NCBI RefSeq assembly: GCF_000685965.1
Contig: NZ_JMLE01000035.1
Coordinates: forward strand, 1-40,101
DNA from: Arthrobacter sp. UNC362MFTsu5.1
Lineage (GTDB): Bacteria > Actinomycetota > Actinomycetes > Actinomycetales > Micrococcaceae
DNA length: 40,101 bases
Reading direction: 5' to 3'
The notes beneath the pieces are model-generated. The model saw only the letters and a program-made list of their open reading frames with translations. It did no database searches and was not told the origin of the DNA. How positions within the stretch are numbered: the first letter of the stretch is position 1; every line of letters begins with the position of its first letter. Shown here in pieces: positions 31,560 to 39,854 of the stretch. The translations under genes and the position numbers were made by a program.

Positions 31560-32675
31560 ATGTCCTCCGCTGCACCCTTCTTGCCTCCCTCCACCCAAGG
31601 GCGCTCCTCGCTCACCCGCCGCCGGGCCCTCGGCGCCCTGCTCGCGCTGCCGGCAGTCGGCCTGCTGACCGCCTGCGGCGGAAGCGCCACTGCCGGCGCC
31701 ACGCAGGCGACGCAGCCTTCGGCGCCGCTCGCCACATCCGTTCCCGCAGGCACCTCCATCACCGTGGGCGACCCCAGCGTGAAGGTGGCCCTGGAGCTGT
31801 CCGGCCTGATCAAGGAGCTGGACTTCAACGTGGAGTTCGCCAACATTTCCGGCGGCCCGCAGACCACCGAGGCCTTCCGGGCCAACGCCCTGGACGTCGG
31901 TTCCGTGGCGGACATCCCGCCCATCCACGCCACCTGGACGGGCTTGGACGTCCGGATCATCGCCAGCGTTTTCCGGCAGGACGCCGTGAACCACCCGCTG
32001 TACGAGCTGGGCATTGCACCCGGGGCGGGAATCTCCTCCCTGCAGGAGCTGCGCGGCAAAAAGGTCGCTTACAGCCCCGGCCAGGCACAGGGCGCCCTGG
32101 TCCTGCGGATCCTGGAAAAGGCCGGCCTGAAGCAGGCCGCCGTGAAGCTCGTGGAACTGCCCAGCACCGGCGACACCTACGCCACCGCCCTGTCCAGCAA
32201 ACAGGTGGACGCCGCACCCCTGGGCGGCGTCCAGATCAAGCGCTACCTTTCCAAGTACAAGGCCGACGGCGGCTCCACCCTCCGGCACGGCCTGCGCGAT
32301 GATCCCGGCCATCTCTACTCGCCCGCCAAGGTCCTGGATGATCCGGCCAAGGCCGCGGCGCTCGCCGCCTACGTTGAGGTGTGGGGCAAAGCCAAGCGCT
32401 GGGTCGAGGACCACCCCCAGGAATGGCTGGAAGGCTACTACGTCAAGGATCAGGGCCTCTCCCGCGAGGACGGCCAGTACCTGATCGACGCCGCCGGCAA
32501 GGCGGACGTTCCGCTGTCCTGGACGGAGGCCATCGAGCGGCACCAGCAGACCATCGACCTGCTGGCCAGGGAGCAGAAGAAGCCCGAGCTCGTGGCGGCG
32601 AAGCTCTACGACACACGCTACGAAGCCATCGCGGGCACGGCGTTCGCCGCGGCCGGCAAGGCAGGTGCCGCATGA
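31560..32675 (+). CDS. Sulfonate/nitrate/taurine-type ABC substrate-binding lipoprotein
   Basis: 371 residues. A twin-arginine-type start (RRRALGALLALPAVGLL) ends in the lipobox LTAC near residue 39, so the protein is exported and lipid-anchored outside the membrane. The mature domain is an NMT1/SsuA-type periplasmic-binding fold, with ANISGGPQTTEAFRANALDV, VGSVADIPPIHA and LRGKKVAYSPGQAQGALVLR. This family binds alkanesulfonates, taurine, aromatic sulfonates or nitrate. AAAGG precedes the ATG. It opens an operon with a permease (ATGA overlap), an ATPase fragment, flavin monooxygenases and an aldo/keto reductase, which points to use of an organosulfur compound as a sulfur source. Confidence 0.88.
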   Translation: MSSAAPFLPPSTQGRSSLTRRRALGALLALPAVGLLTACGGSATAGATQATQPSAPLATSVPAGTSITVGDPSVKVALELSGLIKELDFNVEFANISGGPQTTEAFRANALDVGSVADIPPIHATWTGLDVRIIASVFRQDAVNHPLYELGIAPGAGISSLQELRGKKVAYSPGQAQGALVLRILEKAGLKQAAVKLVELPSTGDTYATALSSKQVDAAPLGGVQIKRYLSKYKADGGSTLRHGLRDDPGHLYSPAKVLDDPAKAAALAAYVEVWGKAKRWVEDHPQEWLEGYYVKDQGLSREDGQYLIDAAGKADVPLSWTEAIERHQQTIDLLAREQKKPELVAAKLYDTRYEAIAGTAFAAAGKAGAA

Positions 32676-33532
32676 GCGCCGCAGCCGTGGCGGAGCGCAC
32701 CGCCGCCGCACCCCGCCAGGGCCCGGCACTCGCCGGCCGCGCCGATGTGCGCCCCACCGGCCGCCGGCTGGGACCCGGACGACGGCGGCGCCTCGCCTGG
32801 GTGGGCCCCTCGGCCCTGCTGCTGCTCTGGGCAGCCGCCTCGGCAACGGGGCTGCTTGACCCCCGCATCCTCTCCGAGCCCTGGACCGTGGTAGCCACCG
32901 CCAGCGAGCTGATCGCAGACGGCCGGCTCCAGGAAAACCTTGCCATTTCCGCACAGCGCGCCGGGCTGGGGCTGTTCTTCGGCATCGTGGTGGGCGCCGT
33001 GCTGGCCCTGCTTTCCGGGCTCAGCCGGGCGGGCGAGGCGCTCATCGACGGGCCGGTGCAGATCAAACGGGCCATCCCGGGCCTGGCCCTGATCCCGCTC
33101 CTCATCCTGTGGTTCGGGATCGACGAAACCATGAAGGTCCTCACCATCACCCTCGGCGTCTTCGTCCCCATCTACCTGCAGACCCATGCCGGGCTGCGCG
33201 GCATTGACCTGCGCTACGTCGAGCTGGCGCAGACCGTGGGGCTGAGCCGGGCCGGCTTCATCCGCCGCGTGGTCCTCCCCGGTGCCTTGCCGGGCTTCTT
33301 CCTGGGCCTCCGCTTCGCAGTCACAGGGGCCTGGGTGTCGCTGGTGGTGGTGGAACAGATCAACTCCACCAGCGGCATCGGCTACATGATGGAGCTCGCC
33401 CGCACCTACGGCCAGACCAACATCATCGTCCTCGGGCTCGCCGTCTACGGCATCCTCGGCCTGCTCTCGGACGGCATTGTCCGCTTCATCGAACGAAAGG
33501 CCCTCTCATGGCAGCGCACTCTGGCGGGCTGA
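32672..33532 (+). CDS. SsuC-like ABC transporter permease
   Basis: 286 residues from ATG 32672, overlapping the previous stop by four bases. A basic N-terminal tail (about 45 residues) is followed by six membrane helices of the BPD-transporter fold, among them WVGPSALLLLWAAASATGLL, LFFGIVVGAVLALLSGL and GFFLGLRFAVTGAWVSLVVV. The coupling motif of the EAA loop reads YVELAQTVGLSRAGFIRRVV ('ExAxxxG'). It would import the ligand of the binding protein using an SsuB-type ATPase. The only ATPase in the operon is truncated, so a partner may have to come from elsewhere. Confidence 0.88.
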   Translation: MSAAAVAERTAAAPRQGPALAGRADVRPTGRRLGPGRRRRLAWVGPSALLLLWAAASATGLLDPRILSEPWTVVATASELIADGRLQENLAISAQRAGLGLFFGIVVGAVLALLSGLSRAGEALIDGPVQIKRAIPGLALIPLLILWFGIDETMKVLTITLGVFVPIYLQTHAGLRGIDLRYVELAQTVGLSRAGFIRRVVLPGALPGFFLGLRFAVTGAWVSLVVVEQINSTSGIGYMMELARTYGQTNIIVLGLAVYGILGLLSDGIVRFIERKALSWQRTLAG

Positions 33533-34530
33533 CCGCCGTCGCACCCTCCGGCTCCAGCCGCACCGCCCCGCGTACCGGAGCCGGGTCCCCCACCGTTTCC
33601 GTGCGCGGCCTGATCCGCGGCTTCGGGCCCAAGGGCGTCCTGAACGGCGTGGACCTGGACATCGCCCCCGGCGAGTTCGTAGCACTGCTGGGCCCCAGCG
33701 GCTGCGGCAAGTCCACCCTCCTGCGGGCGCTCGCCGGGCTGGACCACGACGTCAAAGGCAGCGGCGTCATCAACGTCCCGGACCGGGTGTCGGTGGTCTT
33801 CCAGGACTCCCGGCTCCTCCCCTGGGACACCGTCCTGGGCAACGTCACGCTGGGACTGCGGGATCACGACGCCGACGCCAAGGCCCTGGCGGACGCGCAG
33901 GAGTTCTACCGCGACCTGAAGTCCCGGACCGCCGCCGCGGGACGCGACCCGGAAAGCATCAAGATCCTTCCCGGCATCGTCCCGGTCATCGGGGACACGG
34001 CGGAAGAGGCCCAGGCGCTGGAACGCGAACTGGACCGCCTCATCAAGCCCGAATACGCTCGGATCCAGCTGGCCAAGACCCTGCGCGTCGCGCCCGAGGA
34101 CCTGCCCCTGGACCGCCAGCTGCCGGACAACCTGCCCAGCGAGGACGAGATCGAAGGCGCCAAGAGCCGCTACACCCTGATCGTCCAGCTGGCCCGCCGG
34201 GAAAAGCTCACGGTCCGCGAACTGATCGGCCGGCTGGGCGGCGGCCGCGGCCACCGGACCTTCACCGGCACGGCGCTCCAGGTGGCCGACGCCATCCAGG
34301 AATGGTTCGACGGCGGCGCCGCGGACGGCTTCAACATCATGCCGCCGGTGCTTCCCTCGGGCCTCGAAGCATTTGTGGACCTGGTGGTGCCCATCCTCCA
34401 GGAGCGCGGCCTGTTCCGCACCGAATACACGGGCCGGACGCTGCGCGAGCACTACGGCCTGGGCCGCCCGGACAACCGTTTTGCCGGCGCCGACGGACAG
34501 GCGCTGGCGTCCATCGGTTCGGCCTTCTGA
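33508..34530 (+). CDS. Chimera: N-terminal ABC ATPase fused to C-terminal flavin monooxygenase
   Basis: 340 residues. Residues 28-121 are the start of an SsuB-type ABC ATPase: VSVRGLIRGFGPKGVLNGVD, Walker A GPSGCGKST at 62-70, and the Q-loop VFQDSRLLPWDTVLGN (Q99). The ATPase then stops: no LSGGQ signature, Walker B, D-loop or H-loop. From about residue 128 (AQEFYRDLKSR) to the end it matches the C-terminal half of the next gene's NtaA/DmoA-family flavin monooxygenase (there about 242-450): ILPGIVPVIGDTAEEAQALE, FTGTALQVADAI and GLFRTEYTGRTLREHYGL. The join lies near 33870-33900 and keeps the frame. Most likely a deletion of more than 1 kb fused two genes. Neither activity should be complete. 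It overlaps the permease gene. Confidence 0.88.
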   Translation: MAAHSGGLTAVAPSGSSRTAPRTGAGSPTVSVRGLIRGFGPKGVLNGVDLDIAPGEFVALLGPSGCGKSTLLRALAGLDHDVKGSGVINVPDRVSVVFQDSRLLPWDTVLGNVTLGLRDHDADAKALADAQEFYRDLKSRTAAAGRDPESIKILPGIVPVIGDTAEEAQALERELDRLIKPEYARIQLAKTLRVAPEDLPLDRQLPDNLPSEDEIEGAKSRYTLIVQLARREKLTVRELIGRLGGGRGHRTFTGTALQVADAIQEWFDGGAADGFNIMPPVLPSGLEAFVDLVVPILQERGLFRTEYTGRTLREHYGLGRPDNRFAGADGQALASIGSAF

Positions 34531-35882
34531 TGGGCAGGCAGCTGAAACTCAACCTGTTCATTTACCCGGGCGGCCACCACGAAGCCGCCTGGCGGCATCC
34601 AAAGTCCCGGCCGGACCGGCTGCTGGACATCCGCTTCTACCAGGAGCTGGCGCAGCGGGCGGAGGCGGCGAAGCTGGACGCAGTGTTCTACGCCGACGGC
34701 CCTGCGCTGGAAAGCAACGTGCAGTACGCCACCAGGTTCCGGCTTGAGCCGTTCACCTGGCTGTCCGCGATCGCCGCCGCCACCGAAAAGATCGGCCTGA
34801 TCGGCACGGCCAGCACCACCTACCTGGAGCCGTACAACGCGGCCCGGCTCTTCGCGTCCCTCGACCACCTCAGCGGCGGCCGGGCCGGCTGGAACATCGT
34901 GACCACCGGCGCGGAACGGGCAGCCCGCAACTTCGGCCTGGACGAGCACCCGCCGCACGCAGAGCGCTACTCCCGGGCGGACGAATTCGTCCAGGTGGTG
35001 GGCAAGCTGTGGGACAGCTGGGAGGACGGCGCGGTGGTGTCCGACGCCGGCACGGGGGTTTTCGCCGACACCTCCCGGATCCATCCGATCGGGCACCAGG
35101 GTGATCACTTCCGCGTGGAAGGACCGCTGAACACACCGCGGTCACCGCAGGGCCGGCCGGTCTATGTTCAGGCGGGTTCCTCCGCCGACGGGAAGGCGTT
35201 CGCGGCCAAGCACGCCGAGGCCGTATTCACCGCCCACCAGACGCTGCAAAGCGCGCAGGACTTCTATGCCGACATCAAGGCGCTGGCTGCGGCGGAGGGC
35301 CGGGACCCGGAGAAGCTCCTGGTGCTACCCGGCATCAGCCCCTACCTCGGCTCCACAGAAGCAGAGGCCCGGGCGCTCCGGCAGGAGTTCGATGAGCTGA
35401 CCCAGCCGGAATACGGGCTCGGCATCCTGCGCAAGCTGCTGGGCGTGGACCTCGACGGGTTGAAGCTGGATGACACCTTCCCGGATGACCTGCTGGCCTC
35501 GGCGGGCCGGGAAAGCAGCCGGAGCCAGCTCCTGCTGGACACCATCCGCCGGGAACGCCTCACCGTGCGCAAGGTCCTGCACCGCTTCGCCGGCGCCCGG
35601 GGCCATTACACCGTGGCCGGAACACCGCTGCAGGTGGCCGACGAGATCCAGCTCTGGTTCGAAAACGGGGCCGCCGACGGGTTCAACATCATGCCTCCCT
35701 GGCTTCCCGGCGGCTTCGAGGCTTTCGCCGACGAGGTTGTGCCCATCCTGCAGTCCCGTGGCCTGTTCCGGACCGAATACTCTGCCCGGACCCTGCGCGG
35801 ACATTTCGGCCTGGACCGCCCGGAAAGCCAGTACAGCCCCGCGGGCCAGACCACCCAGCAACTACAAGGAGCACACGCATGA
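34530..35882 (+). CDS. NtaA/DmoA-family FMN-dependent monooxygenase
   Basis: 450 residues from ATG 34530, sharing one base with the previous stop (TGATG). It is a full-length bacterial-luciferase-like (LLM) monooxygenase: KLNLFIYPGGHHEAAWRHP at the N-terminus, DAVFYADGPAL, EPFTWLSAIAAATEKIGLIG, the GRAGWNIVTT motif near 118 and the C-terminal GAADGFNIMPPWLPGGFEAF. The family includes nitrilotriacetate, dibenzothiophene-sulfone and dimethylsulfide monooxygenases. It uses reduced FMN from a separate reductase to split C-S or C-N bonds. Here it sits in an organosulfur-type uptake operon. No FMN reductase gene lies in the operon. The substrate is not evident. Confidence 0.9.
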   Translation: MGRQLKLNLFIYPGGHHEAAWRHPKSRPDRLLDIRFYQELAQRAEAAKLDAVFYADGPALESNVQYATRFRLEPFTWLSAIAAATEKIGLIGTASTTYLEPYNAARLFASLDHLSGGRAGWNIVTTGAERAARNFGLDEHPPHAERYSRADEFVQVVGKLWDSWEDGAVVSDAGTGVFADTSRIHPIGHQGDHFRVEGPLNTPRSPQGRPVYVQAGSSADGKAFAAKHAEAVFTAHQTLQSAQDFYADIKALAAAEGRDPEKLLVLPGISPYLGSTEAEARALRQEFDELTQPEYGLGILRKLLGVDLDGLKLDDTFPDDLLASAGRESSRSQLLLDTIRRERLTVRKVLHRFAGARGHYTVAGTPLQVADEIQLWFENGAADGFNIMPPWLPGGFEAFADEVVPILQSRGLFRTEYSARTLRGHFGLDRPESQYSPAGQTTQQLQGAHA

Positions 35883-36910
35883 CCGAATACCGCAGCCTGG
35901 GCGCCACAGGACTCAAAGTCAGCCCGCTGACGCTGGGCACCATGATGTTCGGGTCCATCGGCAATCCGGACCACGACGATTCCATCCGCATCATCCACCG
36001 CGCGCTCGATTCCGGTATCAACGTGGTGGACACCGCCGACGTCTACTCCCGGGGCGAATCCGAGACCATCGTGGGCAAGGCCCTCAGAGGCCGCCGCGAC
36101 GACGTAATTCTCGCCACCAAAGTCCACGGGCGCCTTGGCGAGGACGTGAACCAGGCCGGCAATTCGCGCCGCTGGATCATCCGCGCCGTCGAGGACAGCC
36201 TGCGCCGGCTGCAGACCGACTGGATCGACCTCTACCAGGTGCACCGGCCCGAGCCCGACACGGACATCGACGAGACGCTCGGGGCACTCAGCGACCTGGT
36301 CCGGCAGGGCAAGATCCGCTATATCGGCACGTCCACCTTCGAACCGGGGCAGATCGTGGAGGCCCAGTACGTGGCCCGCGAGCGCCACCGGGAACGGCCG
36401 GTGGCGGAACAGCCGCCCTACTCCATCCTGGCGCGCGGCGTGGAACGCGAAGTGCTTCCCCTGGCTCAGCGCCACAAACTGGGCGTGCTGCCGTGGAGCC
36501 CGCTGGCAGGCGGCTGGCTGTCCGGCCGGATCAAGCCCGACGGCGGACACACCCCGTCCAGCAGGGCCGCCCGGCAGCCTGCCCGGCATGACCCGTCAAC
36601 CGCGGAGAACGCCCGCAAGACCCAGGCCGTGCTGGAACTGGCTGAACTGGCCGACGAGGCCGGGCTGTCCCTGATCCACTTGGCCCTGGGGTTCGTGCTG
36701 GAGCACCCGGCTGTCAGCTCGGCCATCATCGGCCCGCGGACGCTGGAGCACCTGGAAGGGGCGCTGGGCGCGGAGAAAGTGATCCTCTCCCGCGACGTGC
36801 TGGACCGGATCGATGAAATCGTACCGCCAGGCACCACATTGAACAGCGCTGACGCCGGCTACCAGCCGCCGTCGCTCTCGGATCCCCTGCTGCGGCGCCG
36901 CCCGCGCTGA
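35879..36910 (+). CDS. Aldo/keto reductase
   Basis: 343 residues, overlapping the monooxygenase gene by four bases. The TIM-barrel motifs are complete: YRSLGATGLKVSPLTLGTMM at the start, DTADVYSRGESE with the catalytic Asp and Tyr (D51, Y56), ATKVHG with the lysine near 80, and DWIDLYQVHRP with the histidine near 122. C-terminal SSAIIGPRTLEHLEG binds NADPH. It would reduce aldehyde or ketone products, possibly those released by the monooxygenase when it splits a C-S bond. It closes the operon; a terminator follows. Confidence 0.9.
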   Translation: MTEYRSLGATGLKVSPLTLGTMMFGSIGNPDHDDSIRIIHRALDSGINVVDTADVYSRGESETIVGKALRGRRDDVILATKVHGRLGEDVNQAGNSRRWIIRAVEDSLRRLQTDWIDLYQVHRPEPDTDIDETLGALSDLVRQGKIRYIGTSTFEPGQIVEAQYVARERHRERPVAEQPPYSILARGVEREVLPLAQRHKLGVLPWSPLAGGWLSGRIKPDGGHTPSSRAARQPARHDPSTAENARKTQAVLELAELADEAGLSLIHLALGFVLEHPAVSSAIIGPRTLEHLEGALGAEKVILSRDVLDRIDEIVPPGTTLNSADAGYQPPSLSDPLLRRRPR

Positions 36911-36922
36911 CCCGGTGTTGCT

Positions 36923-36954
36923 GCCGCCCTGCGCGCCAACTGACGCAGGGCGGC
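36923..36954. terminator. Terminator between convergent operons
   Basis: Perfect 11-bp stem GCCGCCCTGCG with its complement around a 10-base loop, 13 bases after the aldo/keto reductase stop and 15 bases from the end of the enoyl-CoA hydratase gene on the other strand. It can serve both. Confidence 0.75.
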
Positions 36955-36968
36955 GGCCTTCCCGGCGG

Positions 36969-37748
36969 CTAGCGGTGCCTGAAGACCGGCTGCCGCTTCT
37001 CCGTGAAGGCCGCCATGCCTTCCTTCTGGTCCTCGGTGGCGAACAGTGAGTGGAAGAGGCGCCGCTCGAAAACCACCCCCTGCGCCAGTCCGGTTTCGAA
37101 GGCGGCGTTGACGGCTTCCTTGGCCAGCATCGCAGCCGACTTTGACTTGGAGGCGATCACTTCGGCCACCTTCACGGCTTCTTCCACAACGTCCGCCGCC
37201 GGCACCACCCTGGACACGAGCCCGGCGCGCTCCGCTTCCTCCGCGTCCATGAACCGGCCCGTGAGGATCAGGTCCATCGCTTTGGCCTTGCCCACGGCCC
37301 GGGTGAGCCGCTGCGATCCGCCCATTCCCGGCAGGACGCCCAGGTTGATCTCCGGCTGGCCAAACTTGGCGTTGTCCCCCGCGATGATGAAATCGCACAT
37401 CATCGCCAGCTCGCAGCCGCCGCCCAGGGCGAAGCCGGAAACCGCCGCCACCACCGGAATGCGCAGCCGGGTGAAATCCTCCCAGCCGCGGAACCAGTCC
37501 GCGGCGTACATGTCCATGTAGCCCTGCTCGGCCATCTCCTTGATGTCCGCACCGGCGGCAAACGCCTTGCCGGACCCGGTCACCACCACGGCGCCCACTT
37601 CGGGATCAGCGTCCATGGCCGTGACGGCAGCCACGAGTTCATCCATGGTGGCCTTGTTCAGCGCGTTCAGCGCTTCGGGCCGGTTCAGCGTCACCAGCCC
37701 CACGCGTCCGCGCCGCTCCACCAGAATGTTCCCGTACTGCTCCGTCAT
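36969..37748 (-). CDS. Enoyl-CoA hydratase
   Basis: 259 residues. Crotonase-fold motifs: VGLVTLNRPEALNALNKATM at the N-terminus, KAFAAGADIKEM for the oxyanion hole, FALGGGCELAMMCDFI with the first catalytic Glu (about 113) and GQPEINLGVLPGMGG with the second (about 133). Both glutamates are kept, as in true hydratases. It adds water to methacrylyl-CoA or other enoyl-CoAs. It is the last gene of the minus-strand valine-type operon, 53 bases after mmsB, with GAGGAG before the ATG. Confidence 0.92.
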   Translation of the reverse strand: MTEQYGNILVERRGRVGLVTLNRPEALNALNKATMDELVAAVTAMDADPEVGAVVVTGSGKAFAAGADIKEMAEQGYMDMYAADWFRGWEDFTRLRIPVVAAVSGFALGGGCELAMMCDFIIAGDNAKFGQPEINLGVLPGMGGSQRLTRAVGKAKAMDLILTGRFMDAEEAERAGLVSRVVPAADVVEEAVKVAEVIASKSKSAAMLAKEAVNAAFETGLAQGVVFERRLFHSLFATEDQKEGMAAFTEKRQPVFRHR

Positions 37749-37801
37749 GCCTGACTCCTCACGTGGTTCTGCCTTGCAGGTGGTTCTGCTTCGAAAACTG
37801 C

Positions 37802-38749
37802 CTAGTGCGCGGACTTGTCCCGGATATCCGTGATGATGCCGGAGAAGTCCCGGGCCGCCCCGCCTTCAGCCGCAAACGTATCGTAGATTTCCGAGGCCAG
37901 CGGGCCCATGCGCGCGGCCACTCCGGTGCTTTGCAGCGCGTTCAGGGCCAGCTTGAGGTCCTTGGCCATCAGCGCGCCGGCGAATCCCGGCTGATAGTCG
38001 CGGTTGGCGGGGCTGGTGGGCACCGGTCCCGGCACGGGGCAGTTGGTGGTCAGCGCCCAGCACTGCCCGGATGCGGCGGACGCAACGTCGAAGAGGGCCT
38101 GGTGCGTGAGCCCCAGCTTCTCGCCGAGCACAAACGCCTCGCTCACCGCGATCATGGAGACGCCCAGGATCAGGTTGTTGCAGACCTTCGCAGCCTGGCC
38201 TGCACCGTGGCCGCCGCAGTGGACCACGCGCTTGCCCATCACTTCCAGCAGGGGCCGCACGGCCTCGAAGTCCTCGGGGAGGGCGCCCACCATAAAGGTC
38301 AGGGTTCCGGCCTCGGCACCCACCACGCCGCCCGAGACGGGGGCGTCCACGGCCCGGTGGCCTGCGGCAACGGCGAGCGCCGACGCTTCGCGGGCCTCTT
38401 CCACGTTGATGGTGGAGCAGTCCAGGAACATGGTGTCCGGTCCGGCCACGTCCAGCAGGCCCGGCTGCCCGCCCGACCCGCGGTAGGCATCCAGGACATG
38501 CTGGCCGCTGGGGAACATGGTGAGCACCACATCCGCACCGGCGACTGCCTCGGCGGGCGTCCCCACAGTGGGAATTCCGTGTTCCCGGGCCGCGTCCAGC
38601 GCCGCGGGCACCACATCGAACCCAGCCACCGTGTACCCGGCCTTGACCAGGTTGACGGCCATCGGCCCGCCCATGTGTCCCAGCCCGAGGAACGCGACGT
38701 GCCCTTTTCCTCCGGATTCTCCGGGTGCTGCTGTTTCAGTTTCAGGCAT
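37802..38749 (-). CDS. mmsB: 3-hydroxyisobutyrate dehydrogenase
   Basis: 315 residues. The beta-hydroxyacid dehydrogenase motifs are in order: VAFLGLGHMGGPMAVNLVKA with the Rossmann glycines, DAPVSGGVVGAEAGTLTFMV (substrate binding), and GHGAGQAAKVCNNLIL with the catalytic lysine near 188, then KDLKLAL. NAD-dependent oxidation of 3-hydroxyisobutyrate to methylmalonate semialdehyde is the family function in valine breakdown. It starts eight bases inside the end of the hydrolase gene, with AGGAGG upstream. Its substrate comes from that hydrolase and its product goes to mmsA. Confidence 0.93.
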   Translation of the reverse strand: MPETETAAPGESGGKGHVAFLGLGHMGGPMAVNLVKAGYTVAGFDVVPAALDAAREHGIPTVGTPAEAVAGADVVLTMFPSGQHVLDAYRGSGGQPGLLDVAGPDTMFLDCSTINVEEAREASALAVAAGHRAVDAPVSGGVVGAEAGTLTFMVGALPEDFEAVRPLLEVMGKRVVHCGGHGAGQAAKVCNNLILGVSMIAVSEAFVLGEKLGLTHQALFDVASAASGQCWALTTNCPVPGPVPTSPANRDYQPGFAGALMAKDLKLALNALQSTGVAARMGPLASEIYDTFAAEGGAARDFSGIITDIRDKSAH

Positions 38750-39854
38750 TGCGGGCCTCCTTTGATTGCAGGTTGAGCTCCCGGTCCCCCAGCGGCTCGA
38801 AGAACCTGGCGACGTCGGCGGCGGAGACCTCGTGCAGGCTGGCCGGTTTCCACTGCGGATTCCGGTCCTTGTCCACCACCTGGGCGCGGATGCCTTCGCG
38901 GAAGTCCGCGCCTGCCAGGAACCTCAGGCCGACGCGGTACTCCTCGGCGAGGACTTCCTCCAGGCTCAGGCCGCGCGCGCGGCGGAGCGATGCCAGCGCC
39001 ACTTTCACGGACGTGGGCGACTTCGCCTCGATGGTGTCCGCCGCTTCAGCTGCCTCCCCGGCGGCGTCGCCGTCAAAAGTGCGGAGCCGCCGGAGGATGT
39101 CCTCCGCGTCGTCGCTGGCGTAGCAGGAGTCGATCCAGTCGCGCTGCCCGGCCAGCTCCGATACCTGCGGCGTCTCCGTGAAGCGTCCGACGGCGGCTTC
39201 CGCCGTTTCGGTCTCCAGCGCGGCCGCCAGCGCGGGAAGGTTCCCGGATGCCACAAAGTGGTCGGCCAGACCCAGGAACAGGGCATCCGCACCGCTCAGG
39301 TGGGCGCCCGTCAGGGCCGCATGGGTACCCGCCTCCCCCGGCGAGCGGGACAGCAGCAGGGTGCCGCCGACGTCGGGCACAAAACCGATGGTGGTCTCCG
39401 GCATGCCGGTGCGGGTGCGCTCGGTGACCACACGTACGGACCCGTGCGCTGAGATCCCCACGCCGCCGCCCAGCACCAGGCCGTCCATGAAGGCCACATA
39501 CGGCTTGGGGTACCCGGCGATCAGCGCGTTCAGCCGGTACTCGGTGCGCCAGAAGTCCGCGGTGGCGTCACCGCCTGCCAGCATGTCCTCATAGATGGCC
39601 ACGATGTCGCCGCCGGCACACAGGCCACGCTCCCCGGCGCCGTGCACCAGAACGGTGGCCACGCCGTCGTCGTCCGCCCATGCCGTGAGCTGTTCCAGCA
39701 TGGCGGCGGCCATGCCCGCGGTGAGCGCGTTCACCGCCCTGGGCCGGTTCAGCGTGATGACCGCGAGGCGGCCGCGCCGCTCAAACAGCACCTCGTCGGT
39801 GGGCGTCTCGTCGGGGCCTGCTGTGTTCGTACCGGCGGTAGGTCCTGCGCTCAT
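38742..39854 (-). CDS. 3-hydroxyisobutyryl-CoA hydrolase
   Basis: 370 residues, an enoyl-CoA-hydratase/isomerase-fold protein of the length typical for 3-hydroxyisobutyryl-CoA hydrolase (HIBCH). Diagnostic features: LITLNRPRAVNALT-type opening (AVITLNRPRAVNALT), GLCAGGDIVAIYEDM, FMDGLVLGGGVGISAHG and MPETTIGFVPDVGGT, followed by a long C-terminal segment with SLEEVLAEEYRVGLRFL and FREGIRAQVVDKDRNPQW. It frees CoA from 3-hydroxyisobutyryl-CoA. Its start touches the mmsA stop and its end overlaps mmsB, so the three are cotranscribed. Confidence 0.92.
   Translation of the reverse strand: MSAGPTAGTNTAGPDETPTDEVLFERRGRLAVITLNRPRAVNALTAGMAAAMLEQLTAWADDDGVATVLVHGAGERGLCAGGDIVAIYEDMLAGGDATADFWRTEYRLNALIAGYPKPYVAFMDGLVLGGGVGISAHGSVRVVTERTRTGMPETTIGFVPDVGGTLLLSRSPGEAGTHAALTGAHLSGADALFLGLADHFVASGNLPALAAALETETAEAAVGRFTETPQVSELAGQRDWIDSCYASDDAEDILRRLRTFDGDAAGEAAEAADTIEAKSPTSVKVALASLRRARGLSLEEVLAEEYRVGLRFLAGADFREGIRAQVVDKDRNPQWKPASLHEVSAADVARFFEPLGDRELNLQSKEARNA

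Noticed and set aside
31395..32954. Long minus-strand open frame opposite the binding-protein and permease genes
   Set aside because: It is antisense to two clear genes and arises from their high third-position GC; no domain is recognisable.
33508..34530. Plain annotation as a full ABC transporter ATPase
   Set aside because: Only the first third matches; signature, Walker B and H-loop are absent and the rest matches a flavin monooxygenase.
37763..38776. Plus-strand frame opposite mmsB
   Set aside because: Shadow of mmsB; no recognisable domain.
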